From Daldinia sp. FL1419 (Eukaryota > Ascomycota > Sordariomycetes > Xylariales > Hypoxylaceae), in the NCBI GenBank assembly GCA_025201765.1, contig MU623347.1, forward strand, positions 186,001 through 250,000: a DNA stretch of 64,000 bases. The letters are read 5' to 3'. The translations under genes were made by a program, and so were the position numbers. Below the pieces are notes generated by a model. The model made no database searches. It was not told the DNA's origin and worked only from the letters and a program-made list of their open reading frames with translations. Position 1 is the stretch's first letter. Each line of letters starts with the position of its first letter. This document shows, one piece after another, positions 24,101 to 34,299 of this stretch.

Positions 24101-26037
24101 CGAGGATGTTGAGACAGACCTCGATTTTGTTGGCTTCATAATCTTCGAAAACAAACTAAAGCCCACAACAGCTGCAGTGCTCAAGGAGCTTACCCAGTCA
24201 AACATTGGCTCGATTATGGTTACGGGTGATAATATATTGACGGCTATCAGTGTAGCGAGGAATTGTGGTCTAGTTGAAAGAGACGCTCATTGCTTCGTAC
24301 CTCATTTTGCTGAAGGTAAGCTGTTAAAAGCTCATCTAATCCGGTGGGAGAAACAATAAAGGACCCTGTGCTGTTCAACATTAGGCCGCACGAAGTCCCT
24401 CATGGGTTGATTGATGCTAACGGAAGGCTATTAGGAAACTCGCGCGATCCCAATGCCCGTTTACAGTGGGAAAGCATAGACGACCAAGCATATCAACTAG
24501 ACGATCGGACTCTACTGGTAGGATCTCTTATAGTATATTTCTCGGCCTAGAGCTAATTTGGACGACCGTAGCCCTTACCTACTCCTGTGAACCGCGATGC
24601 TTCCTTGCCATATGATATAATCAACCTCAGCAATTACTCTCTTGCAGTAAGCGGAGACATTTTCCGATGGATAATTGACTTCGCTCCAAATGATGTTATG
24701 CAGAGGGTAAGTAGCATGATTCCTAAATCCGTCGCAACACGGCTGGTACTTTACTACCACGTAAAGGAGCTAACAAAGTATTAGATGCTGGTTCGAGGAA
24801 AAGTCTTCGCGCGTATGTCTCCGGATGAGAAGCATGAACTTGTGGAGAAACTTCAAAGTATAGACTATTGTGCCGGTTTTTGCGGAGATGGAGCGAATGA
24901 TTGCGGTGCTCTCAAGGCTGCTGATGTTGGAATATCACTGTCTGAAGCGGAAGCATCCGTCGCAGCTCCGTTTACGTCAAGGGTATTCGATATTCAATGT
25001 GTTCCGGATGTGATCCGGTATGTTTGCCCTTCTCCTCATGGGTGTACAATATGTCGCTGATTTTATTTCTAGGGAAGGACGAGCTGCTCTAGTAACTAGC
25101 TTCAGTTGCTTCAAGTATATGAGTCTTTACTCGGCCATACAATTCACCTCTGTCAGCTTCCTTTATGCCTCGGCGTCGAACCTGGGAGACTTTCAGGTAG
25201 AACCACTTACTATTGCATTATTTTAATAGGCGCTAACTAATTCCTAGTTCCTCTTTATCGACGTTCTTCTTATCCTGCCAATCGCTATATTCAGTAAGTG
25301 ACATATAAGTACATGGAATGAAGCGAGATCGCTAATTAGACTATCAGTGGGTTGGTCTGGGCCATTCCCAGTTCTGAGCAAGAAGCGGCCGACCGCGAAT
25401 CTGGTATCAAGAAAGGTTCTTATACCCTTATTGTGTCAAATGGCTGTTTGTATCCTCGTACAGACTGCCGCGTGGCTTATTGTGAGGGAACAAACCTGGT
25501 AAGTGTCACCCTAGAGATTTTTCTATAGTATTCTCATGCGAATATTATAGGTATATACCACCTCAGGTTAATCGGAATAAGCCCCATATCAAGAATTCAG
25601 AGAACACGACACTATTCCTCGTGTCTTGCTTCGAGTACATATTCATCGGTGTGGTACTCAACGCTGGCCGGCCATTCCGACAGCCTATGACTCAGAATTG
25701 TAAGGCCTCACGACTCCTGTGTTGATCTAGAAACTATGCTGACACTTATACAGGGCCTTTCATGGCTACCATTGTCGCTGCTCTGGCCATAACTATATAT
25801 ATGATCTTTACGCCGGGTCACTGGATCAGGAAACTGATGCAACTGACCAATATAAGCCCATCCTTCAAGCTTACACTATTAGGACTCGGTATAATATATC
25901 TAATTGCGGCGTGGACTGGGGAGCACTACGTCTTCTCTAGTCTTGCCCGAGGAGTTGGTTGGGTGAAAACAGCCATTACGAAGAAGGCGAAGAAGCGAAA
26001 GGAATACAAGATCATTTGGGAGAAAACGAAGGTTTGA
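21137..26037 (+). CDS. YPK9: P5B-type ATPase (Ypk9/ATP13A2 family)
   Basis: Vacuolar/lysosomal P-type ATPase. Animal ATP13A2 exports polyamines and yeast Ypk9 protects against metals and polyamines. Sixteen exons, totalling 4101 bases (1366 aa): 21137-21256, 21318-21890, 21945-22295, 22348-22482, 22536-22602, 22643-23721, 23771-23924, 23983-24315, 24351-24517, 24572-24706, 24785-25017, 25073-25196, 25248-25293, 25348-25498, 25551-25699 and 25754-26037. Phases agree throughout. Motifs: an acidic N-terminal region, actuator ESMLTGESVPVSK, the P5B signature PPALP before membrane helix 5 in AVPPALPATL, phosphorylation motif DKTGTLT with Asp at about residue 643, nucleotide-binding KGAPE, MVTGDN, hinge GDGANDC, then six C-terminal membrane spans. 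PPALP separates it from the ER P5A enzymes, which have PPELP. Intron 8 would be only 35 bases. Confidence 0.92.
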
Positions 26038-26355
26038 TCTAAACTCTGGTAATCAGGCTGATCAGAGTTGAGGGACAGAATATATAAACACTAGTGTTAA
26101 CTGAGTACAGATTAGCTCCGAGAGGATTGGTAGATAGGTAGTTTGTGTGTTGAATTTTGTATATACCAAATAGAAGTAACGGTATGCGATCAAAGTAGGA
26201 CCAGGCCGTCTATCTCGCTTAACTACGTTGCGTTGAAAACTATACTTTTACGGCTTAGCACGCAGAAGATCTTCATGACACGTTTAAAGAGTAAAAATAG
26301 GGTATCTATTCCAGAGCAGGGTCTTGTTGAGCCTCTCATGCATTACCGAACTATT
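26038..26355. other. Convergent spacer P5B ATPase / RRP9
   Basis: Shared 3' region of two genes transcribed towards each other. No gene or strong repeat seen. Confidence 0.5.
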
Positions 26356-28104
26356 TTATTCCGAGCCGGCACCTTTACCCTCATCCGCAACACCGTTCTC
26401 AAGCCCTTCTTTCGTCCTAGGTACTTCGAATACGACAGCACCGTTTTTGCCTCCCTTGATTTTCTTCCACACCCCTAGGCGGTGGTCTTTTCCTACGCCG
26501 ACGACGATGCATAGACCGTCTTTGGCACGCTCTCCTCGCTCGAACAGAGCGATGTCGTTGACTACGCCTTTGACTAGCCAGGGGCCGTCTTCGGCCCCGT
26601 TTACGCCGTTGGTTTTAGGCTCTGCGTCTTCGGGGATGTCTGCGGATGAGGGGTTTCCTAGGATTCCGACGGGCTCGATTTTCCTCTTGTCTTCGCTTAA
26701 GCGCCAGACGCGGACGTAGCCGTCCCAACTACCGCTCAATATGAGATCGGAATAGGGTAATGTCCGTAGTGCGGTAATCCATCTAGGTTGGGGAGGCGGT
26801 ATAACTTTTGGTGTTGGGTTCTCTTCGGCGGATGCTTCCGTCGGCTTCAACGGTCTTTCTAAGCCGTGAGCTTGTGTCAAGATGAATAGCGGCTTTTTCT
26901 TCTGTATGCTCCATAACGCTAGAGAGCCGTTATCGCTGCCCGTGACAAAGAGTTCATCGTCAATCATAGCGACGCGATCCATGCTGCCTTCTTGGGCCAG
27001 CGACCGCGGGTCAATCTCTGGCTTTTGCTTCTTATCGATCGACCCACCGCGGAACACTAACTGGGTCTCCTCGACAACTTTCCATAAACGAGCTGTCCGA
27101 TCTCGAGCACCTACGCTTACGCAACGTTCTTGTGCTAGGGCGTCGATATCAACGACCTCGTCTTGGTGGCCGAAGAGGGTCTCAATATACGCCAGCTCGT
27201 CCAAACTCCATACTTTTACAGTACGGTCTTTGGAAGCTGAATATAATTGATTTGTCCCTCGGCGGAACGCGAGACCTGTTACGGCGTCGCGGTGGTGTGT
27301 GAAAACGCGCAGGGGTTTCAGCGATTTGGCCTCATAGACGATTAGGCGCTTATCCGCTCCACCCGTGACGACGAACTTGCCGTCTTGAGAAGCGGCTACG
27401 CATAATATGTCGGCTACGTGGCCGTGGTAGTTTTTGTCATTTGCCTTCGACCGATTCCCCTTGCGCAGCGCGACCTTGACCGGCTGCCGACGCGGTGGAG
27501 CAGGAGGCTTCTTCGGCTTTTTCTTGGTGGTCTGAGGGAATTGATAAGCAGGTAAGTCTTGTAACTTCCACTTGACTAGGCATTGGTCCTTTGAGACCGT
27601 ATACACGTAAGGTGCGCATATGGCAATAGACGTAGTCGTGAGCGTATTGCATCTAAAGAGAGTATGGGACGCTTTGTCGACAGCAAGCTCTAGAGCAATT
27701 TTCCTGTACACTTTCCCTTTTGTTTCTGCTACATCCTCTTGTAGACGCGTTGCTATTATGTCGCGGTCGATATCTTCGGCATTGAAGCCTGTCTCGTCGA
27801 CCTCTTGCCGGACGTTTTCGAGATATCTTTCCGCAAGTCTTAACCTCTTTTCCGCCGCCGTCTCTCCTTCATTTTCCGATTCCGAGTCCGAACCAGGAGC
27901 ATCTGGCCCCGCTACTACTTCATCACTCTCAGAGTCGCTACCTGATATAGATTCATCTCGTTCGACACGTTTTCTGGGCGCTGGTGCGGGTTTGGAGGGC
28001 GTCTTGGAAGATTTAGTGGTCGCAACTCGCTTTTTTGGACCGTCTGTAGCAGGTGCTCGTTTCCTTTTTTTCAAAGCGCCGGGTGCTGTAAAAAAGGATG
28101 ACAT
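26356..28104 (-). CDS. RRP9: U3 snoRNP protein Rrp9 (U3-55K), WD40 repeats
   Basis: WD40 protein that binds the box B/C region of U3 snoRNA in the small-subunit processome and is needed for early pre-18S cleavages in the nucleolus. Single exon, 582 aa; yeast Rrp9 is 573. The N-terminus is basic (ALKKRKRAPATDGPKKR) and then acidic/serine rich. The conserved lead-in helix LAERYLENVRQEVDETGF follows, then at least six WD repeats, for example ILCVAASQDGKFVVTGGADK, AFRRGTNQLYSASKDRTVKVW and ILSGSWDGYVRVW. The start is the ATG at 28104 (MSSFFTAPG); the in-frame upstream stretch begins with a non-ATG codon. It is head-to-head with the proteasome beta-4 gene, 477 bases apart. Confidence 0.93.
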   Translation of the reverse strand: MSSFFTAPGALKKRKRAPATDGPKKRVATTKSSKTPSKPAPAPRKRVERDESISGSDSESDEVVAGPDAPGSDSESENEGETAAEKRLRLAERYLENVRQEVDETGFNAEDIDRDIIATRLQEDVAETKGKVYRKIALELAVDKASHTLFRCNTLTTTSIAICAPYVYTVSKDQCLVKWKLQDLPAYQFPQTTKKKPKKPPAPPRRQPVKVALRKGNRSKANDKNYHGHVADILCVAASQDGKFVVTGGADKRLIVYEAKSLKPLRVFTHHRDAVTGLAFRRGTNQLYSASKDRTVKVWSLDELAYIETLFGHQDEVVDIDALAQERCVSVGARDRTARLWKVVEETQLVFRGGSIDKKQKPEIDPRSLAQEGSMDRVAMIDDELFVTGSDNGSLALWSIQKKKPLFILTQAHGLERPLKPTEASAEENPTPKVIPPPQPRWITALRTLPYSDLILSGSWDGYVRVWRLSEDKRKIEPVGILGNPSSADIPEDAEPKTNGVNGAEDGPWLVKGVVNDIALFERGERAKDGLCIVVGVGKDHRLGVWKKIKGGKNGAVVFEVPRTKEGLENGVADEGKGAGSE

Positions 28105-28581
28105 ATTGGTACTGTACAGGTTTGGGATCAATCAATTCGAACGCGTATTAGTCGTCTCGTGCCATTAGAAATTTTCCATCGTCGAAGCAAAGGACTTGGT
28201 TCCTAGCTAAGAAAAAAAAAAAAAAAGTTCATCGTCCTGCGGGACACTGACAGGGGCCCTGGAGGTACAAAGATACCTACGGTTTTAACGCACAGTTCGA
28301 ATGTGCTCCGGTGGTCTAGGCTTTTAAGGCTTTCGACCTTCAATGGAGTGATTTGACAGCGGGGCGCGGCTGACAAACTGTGGCTAGTGTTGCTCCGACG
28401 TCCGACCTCCACTAGATGATGAAGCTCTAGATTTGGCAGCCAGCTGCTAGGCTGTAGCTACCTTGCGCGTCTGCATAGTACAACATTTACCTAACAGCGC
28501 CAGCGCCTCGGGGAACAAGAGCTTCTTTGACACCTACAAACAACAATTTGAGCTCATCACTACCCAACCCGATATCTCAAA
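28105..28581. promoter_or_regulatory. Bidirectional promoter region RRP9 / PRE1
   Basis: The 477 bases between the two divergent start codons must hold both promoters. A poly-A tract lies at about 28211-28226. I could not recognise a specific factor site such as a PACE element. Confidence 0.6.
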
Positions 28582-29310
28582 ATGTATGCCGCATAATATC
28601 CCGTCCATGGTCCTATTCTTCAAAATGTACTAATATTGGTTAAACTAGGGAGGTATTGCTAGGAATTACCGGCAAAGACTTCACATTGATCGCAGCCTCT
28701 AAAGCTGCGATGCGGGGAGCAACCATTCTCAAGGCCTCTGATGACAAGACAAGATCGCTGAATAAGCATACGCTAGTCGCCTTTTCCGGAGAAGCGGGCG
28801 ATACGAGTATGTAATATGCAACAAGAATATTGCGGCTTCGAAAGCTAATCGTCGTTAGTTCAATTCTCCGAGTATATCCAGGCCAATGCCCAGCTCTATT
28901 CGATGCGAAACGAAACTGATCTATCACCCACGGCGCTGGCACACTACGTCCGAGGTGAGCTCGCATCGAGCTTACGATCCAGAAAACCGTACAACGTCAA
29001 CCTTCTACTAGGAGGTGTCGACCCCATCACTCACAAGCCTAGTCTATTCTGGCTGGACTACCTTGCGGCTCTTGCATCCGTTCCTTACGCTGCCCACGGC
29101 TATGCACAATACTACTGCCTCTCCATCTTGGACAAGCACCACCACCCGGATATGACACTCGTTCAAGGGCTAAAAGTGCTTGAGATGTGCACAGACGAGC
29201 TGAAGCGACGTTTACCTATTGATTTCAAGGGCATGACGGTCAAGGCAGTCACAAAAGACGGCATTCGGGAAATCGAGTTCAACGATGACAAGGTTGTGAA
29301 GAGCGCATAA
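28582..29310 (+). CDS. PRE1: 20S proteasome subunit beta-4 (Pre1/PSMB2)
   Basis: Non-catalytic beta-type subunit of the 20S proteasome core ring. Exons 28582-28583, 28649-28806 and 28859-29310 total 612 bases (203 aa). The first exon contributes only the A and T of the start codon; the intron acceptor supplies the G, giving MEVLLGITGKDF, the family N-terminus. Conserved blocks are VAFSGEAGDTIQFSEYIQAN, ELASSLRSRKPYNVNLLLGG, LDYLAALASVPYAAHGYA and CTDELKRRL. There is no propeptide and no catalytic Thr1, as expected for beta-4. Shares its upstream region with RRP9. Confidence 0.93.
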
Positions 29311-32130
29311 AGAAGCATCCTATTTTCAAGCTGGCAACCCCACGTGTAACATCTAAGATTTCTAGGCTGGGCGAGAAACCGCACGATAGGCTAATAGCCA
29401 AGTCAACAGCTGACCTATCAAATCTATGAGGTCGGTCGTAACTGCGACCATATAACATCTTCTCCGTTACCACGTATATGGTGAGGGGTCCAAGCTATCC
29501 AAGTTACTCATTACCAGAGAATGCCCTCACGAGATACATGCTTAGGTAGTTAAATAGGTATTATGAAGGGTAACTTAGTAACATGGGATAAGAGGTGTGA
29601 TGTGGTGATCGAACTGCGAGCGTGATGATAGGTCCCATTCGATAGCCTCGCGTCCAATGATGACAAGACGTTATAATGAAGATATACGTTGGCCCTATAA
29701 GTATCGACAGGGACCGACATTCGAATCCGGGTTGAGGATATAAAATCTACGTGCATACAGACTCAACCCAACCGCGGATCGTAACTCTAGGTTTCCCCCG
29801 TAGTCGCTTTCGGCAATTAGGGACCTCCTGGGGCCTCCTGGCTGAAGTGGCATTTATATTTAACTAATAATGATCCATACAGTATATACATCTGCCTCCA
29901 CCATTCGCGGAAGCTGACTTTGAAGCAATTTTCTAGGCGGTGTATTTGAATTATTATTTTTGGGCGGTGAGACTCCTGCATGATACTTCACCCGTTCACC
30001 ATGCAGGGCGGACTTCCTATTGGAACACCGCAGCCTCGTTGCAGGAGAGTTACATCCGCCTTCCCCTGCTAGCCGCCAATTGTTAGAATGGTCTGTAGTT
30101 TTTGTAGAATTCCCAAGCCTTATCATTAGGTACTAGTATGTTACTTGTATGTAGTACGGGCGCCGTTGTAAATCTTATTAGGTAGTGCGCGCAAGAAAAA
30201 AAAAAAAATCTTAAGCGTCCAAGTCAGCAATTTAGCTCATAGTTTAGTCATGTAGCGCATATAACGGCAGCTAATGATCCACCGAGCCCTATTACGTATG
30301 TATTATGTATTGCCTACCTATGCATGGCAGCGTAGGTACCTACCTATAGGTGTCTGTATGTAGTGTCGGGTACGTATTGAAGTAGGTATGGAGGTATTGA
30401 AGATAGTTACAACCAAGGGGGTTCTCTTTGGGTTCATAGACCCGGGACTTTGGTGGCGACATAAATCAGGTACACATCATCGAATTGCCTAACAAGTAGA
30501 TAGCGACGTGTGCCTCTTATTAATAGGTAAAAGTCAGCCAAAGGGTGCAAGACGTTTGTAAAGGGTGTGGTAAGTACCTAACCTAGGTAATTCTCCCCCA
30601 TCGGACCATACCGAGATTCATCAGATAGAGATGCACTGATACAGAAGGTGTTCACTCCAAAAATTGATCAAGTTTAAATTAATACCTTAGGTTCATGTAG
30701 GTAATTGCCACTGGAACGTATTAAAAACATTGAATTATTCATATTCATTGGTCTTATCCCATTTATACATTTTAAGTACTACGGGCAGGTGTAATAATGA
30801 CTTCTAAAATATCCATATTGATTCTATTACGTAGAAACCCGTTAGTTTGCGGGAAGTTGGCTAAAAAAAAATTTTCCAAAAAAAAAAAAAAAAATAGTAA
30901 TGACAATAAGAAAATAGAAATTTTAATGGTTGCACGCTCGAGCAATCCAAGGTTGCAGCAGCGAAGTATTCTAGGTTAGGAGGTAGGTACGCACACCTGT
31001 TATGTAGAGATTTGGGTTAAGAATGCTGCAGTAGACATGATAGAGGTGGTATTCTAGCCCAATTTGGGTGCTACTCTCAACTGCGCTATACATCTAGTAT
31101 ATTAGCAACCCCCAAAGTTCGATTGCTCCAAGGCTCTTTCCCTCACAAAGGGAGGCAAAGGAGAGAAAAAAAATTTGTCGCGGTTGCCCAAACCAGGAAG
31201 GGATAGATACATTGCAGACATTAGATGTAACTAGACATACAATGTAAGTAATGTACAGAAAGATGTATAGTTAGATGGAATGTATAATAAACTCTGTGGC
31301 CGAGATAGACTGGGGGCAATTGCGAAGTACCAGTTACTTGATAACGTTAGCTGACATCCCACTTTCCCGTAATACCACTCATACTGTAATTGCTAACAAT
31401 TTCCCGTTTGGGTATATCGATACCGAATAATTGCCTCCAACCCCCTGGTAGGTCGTTTACTATTGGTAACTGCAGTTGCGGCCTGCCTACCCAGTCTTGT
31501 CTAGGTACCTTAGTAACGGGCCCAGCGCTAACGCGTTCTCGATTTTCGACACAACTTCAAAACTTCCTGAATTTTTTTTCATCTGATCCGATTCTTCTTT
31601 TCCCCCACAATCCCTTTGCCATACCCAACCCTCAAACACCGGCATAATCACATCCCTCCCCCTCCCCCCTGAAAAACCATTCTGTGTTTTTTTCTTCTTC
31701 CGTTCAGGGCCTTCTCTTTCCTTGAAAAGATCTGGTTTTACTTTCTTTTCTTAAGGGATTTCGGAAGGCATCTCTTACTAGACTTTGGTGTGTGATCACG
31801 TACAGGCTCATACATCGGTTCTAAGCAAACGTCCCTGCATTTTGAGTCTCTTAATACTATTGAGAGAAGGTGCATTTCGTCGTGGTTTCCTCTTCTACCG
31901 GCAATTAATACAATCTTTGTTGGTTCCTCACGACAACTTCAGGTTTTAATTTTTTTTAAAATCCGCCATACTACCTTACCTTGCCTACCCCTTCTCTTCT
32001 TCTGAACTCGTTCGTTCTTTTGAGAGAGATTAATCGGCTGGGTTCCGTACGAGAAAATTTTCTTCAACAAACACATACATCGACATACGATACCTACCAC
32101 ATCTATTGTGTTGCCAGCACCTACGTTAGC
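29311..32130. other. 2.8-kb gene-free stretch upstream of DED1
   Basis: No conserved coding region seen. Left part: PRE1 3' flank, with TACCTA words at 30300-30600 and an A tract at about 30878-30894. From 31283 to 32130 there is no ATG on the plus strand, and the 3' half is pyrimidine rich (31560-32030), consistent with a long DED1 leader. Confidence 0.55.
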
Positions 32131-34299
32131 ATGGCTGATCAACTTAACATGGGCAGCCTGAGCCTAGGTGACCAGCAGCAGTCTTCTGCTCCTCGCTCCT
32201 ACATCCCGCCTCATATGCGAGGCAAGGTTGGCCCCCCTGGCAACGGTCCTCCCATGGGCGCTGGCGGTCCTCCTCCTAACATGAATGGTCTCAACAGCAG
32301 TGCGTGGGCAGGGTAAGTAATTTTCATAACTATCGTGCTTACATATGATTATAAACTTAGTCAACATACCATTCCCATCATATTGGCGAATTAAGAAGAA
32401 TTGAGTGTTTGCTAATATTGCATCTACAGTAACAACAACTACGATGCTCGACCCGCTCCTGGTGGATGGGGAGCAGGACCTGGACCCGAATATCCTCCTC
32501 CTCCTCCTCAACAGCAGCAGCAACAGCGTCAAGGAGGCTGGAACAACCGACAGTTCGACCGTAATGCCTATGGCAACCCCGCTGCTGGTGGTAACAGCGG
32601 CGGCGGTGGCGGCGGCGGCGGCTACGCTCGAGGTTCTGGCGACGGCCAGTGGCGCGACGGCAAGCACATTCCTGGTCCCCCGAACCCCCGCATGGAGCGT
32701 GAACTATTTGGTACGCCCGATGACCCTTCCAAGCAACACACTGGTATCAACTTCGAGAAGTACGACGACATTCCCGTCGAGGCTTCCGGTCACGATGTCC
32801 CCGAGCCTGTCCTTACTTTCAGCAACCCTCCACTCGATGATCATTTAATCCGCAACATTGAGCTAGCTCACTACAAAGTTCCAACTCCTGTTCAAAAGTA
32901 CTCGATTCCCATTGTTATGGGCGGACGAGATCTGATGGCTTGTGCCCAGACTGGTTCTGGAAAGACTGGCGGTTTCCTTTTTCCCATCCTCTCTCAGGCC
33001 TTCCTTACTGGTCCTTCCCCTGTACCCGTTGGTCCCCCTGGTGGTGGTTACGGTCGTCAGCGCAAGGCTTACCCCACATCTCTTATCCTCGCTCCGACTC
33101 GTGAGCTTGTGTCTCAAATCTACGACGAGGCTCGTAAATTCGCCTATCGATCCTGGGTCCGACCCTGTGTGGTGTACGGTGGCGCTGATATCGGCTCTCA
33201 GCTTCGTCAAATCGAGCGCGGCTGTGATCTCCTTGTTGCCACCCCCGGTCGTCTTGTTGACCTCATAGAGCGAGGTCGCATTTCCCTACAGAACATCAAG
33301 TATCTGGTTCTCGATGAAGCCGATCGTATGTTGGATATGGGTTTCGAGCCTCAGATTCGTCGTATTGTCGAAGGCGAAGATATGCCCGGTGTCCAGAACC
33401 GACAAACTCTCATGTTTTCGGCTACTTTCCCCCGAGATATCCAGATGCTTGCCCGTGATTTCCTCAAGGATTACGTCTTCCTTTCAGTCGGACGTGTAGG
33501 CTCTACCTCTGAGAACATCACTCAAAAGGTTGAGTATGTTGAGGACACCGATAAGCGTTCTGTTCTTCTAGATATTCTACACACGCATGGCGGTGGCCTT
33601 ACTCTTATTTTCGTTGAGACGAAGCGCATGGCGGATTCTTTATCCGACTTCCTGATCAACCAAAGCTTCCCCGCAACATCGATTCACGGTGATCGTACAC
33701 AGCGCGAGCGTGAGCGTGCCCTAGAAATGTTCCGAAATGGACGATGCCCTATTCTAGTTGCTACTGCTGTCGCCGCACGTGGCTTGGATATTCCCAACGT
33801 CACGCACGTAGTCAACTACGATCTACCTACTGATATTGACGACTACGTCCACCGAATTGGTCGTACTGGTCGTGCGGGTAACACCGGTCACTCGACAGCA
33901 TTCTTCAACCGAGGTAACCGCGGCGTCGTACGAGACCTTATCGAGCTATTGAAGGAAGCCAACCAAGAGGTTCCGGCTTTCCTCGAGACCATTGCCCGAG
34001 AGAGCTCCTACGGCGGTGGCCGTGGCGGACGATCTGGTGGCGGCCGTGGTCGCGGGCAGAGTGCCAACCGTGATTTCCGAAAGTTTGGCGGTGGCGGCTT
34101 CGGTGGCGGTAACAGCGGTGGTTTTGGTGGTCCTCAGCAGTCCGGTGGCTACGGTGGTGGCGGTGGTGGCTTCAATGCCCCTCCTAGCCAGGGCTACGGC
34201 GGTGGCGGCGGCTACAGCGGCGGCGGCGGTGCTCCAGGCTATGGTGGTGGTAGCTACGGTAACCCTGGTGGAGCAGGTGGCCAAGCTTCCTGGTGGTAA
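32131..34299 (+). CDS. DED1: DEAD-box RNA helicase Ded1
   Basis: ATP-dependent RNA helicase of the Ded1/DDX3 family, promoting scanning and start-site recognition in translation. Exons 32131-32312 and 32430-34299 total 2052 bases (683 aa). The N-terminus includes RSYIPPHMRGK (eIF4E-interacting type region), then Gly/Pro/Gln-rich sequence and a Q-motif before YKVPTPVQKYSIP. Helicase motifs: I AQTGSGKT (233-240), Ia PTRELVSQ, Ib TPGRLVD, II DEAD (356-359), III SAT, IV FVETKR, V ARGLDIP and VI HRIGRTGRAG. The C-terminus is a long Gly-rich RGG-type region ending in SWW, as in Ded1 proteins. Strongly biased codon use with many GGT/GGC codons suggests high expression. Identification is firm. Confidence 0.97.

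Noticed and set aside
28283..28310. GCACAGTTCGAATGTGC, resembling a tRNA T-arm
   Set aside because: The 53-61 pair would be G-G, and no acceptor, D or anticodon arms are found around it.
32164..32667. 167-codon minus-strand frame opposite the DED1 N-terminus
   Set aside because: Shadow of Gly/Pro-rich DED1 coding sequence; Val/Ala-rich low-complexity content with no motif.
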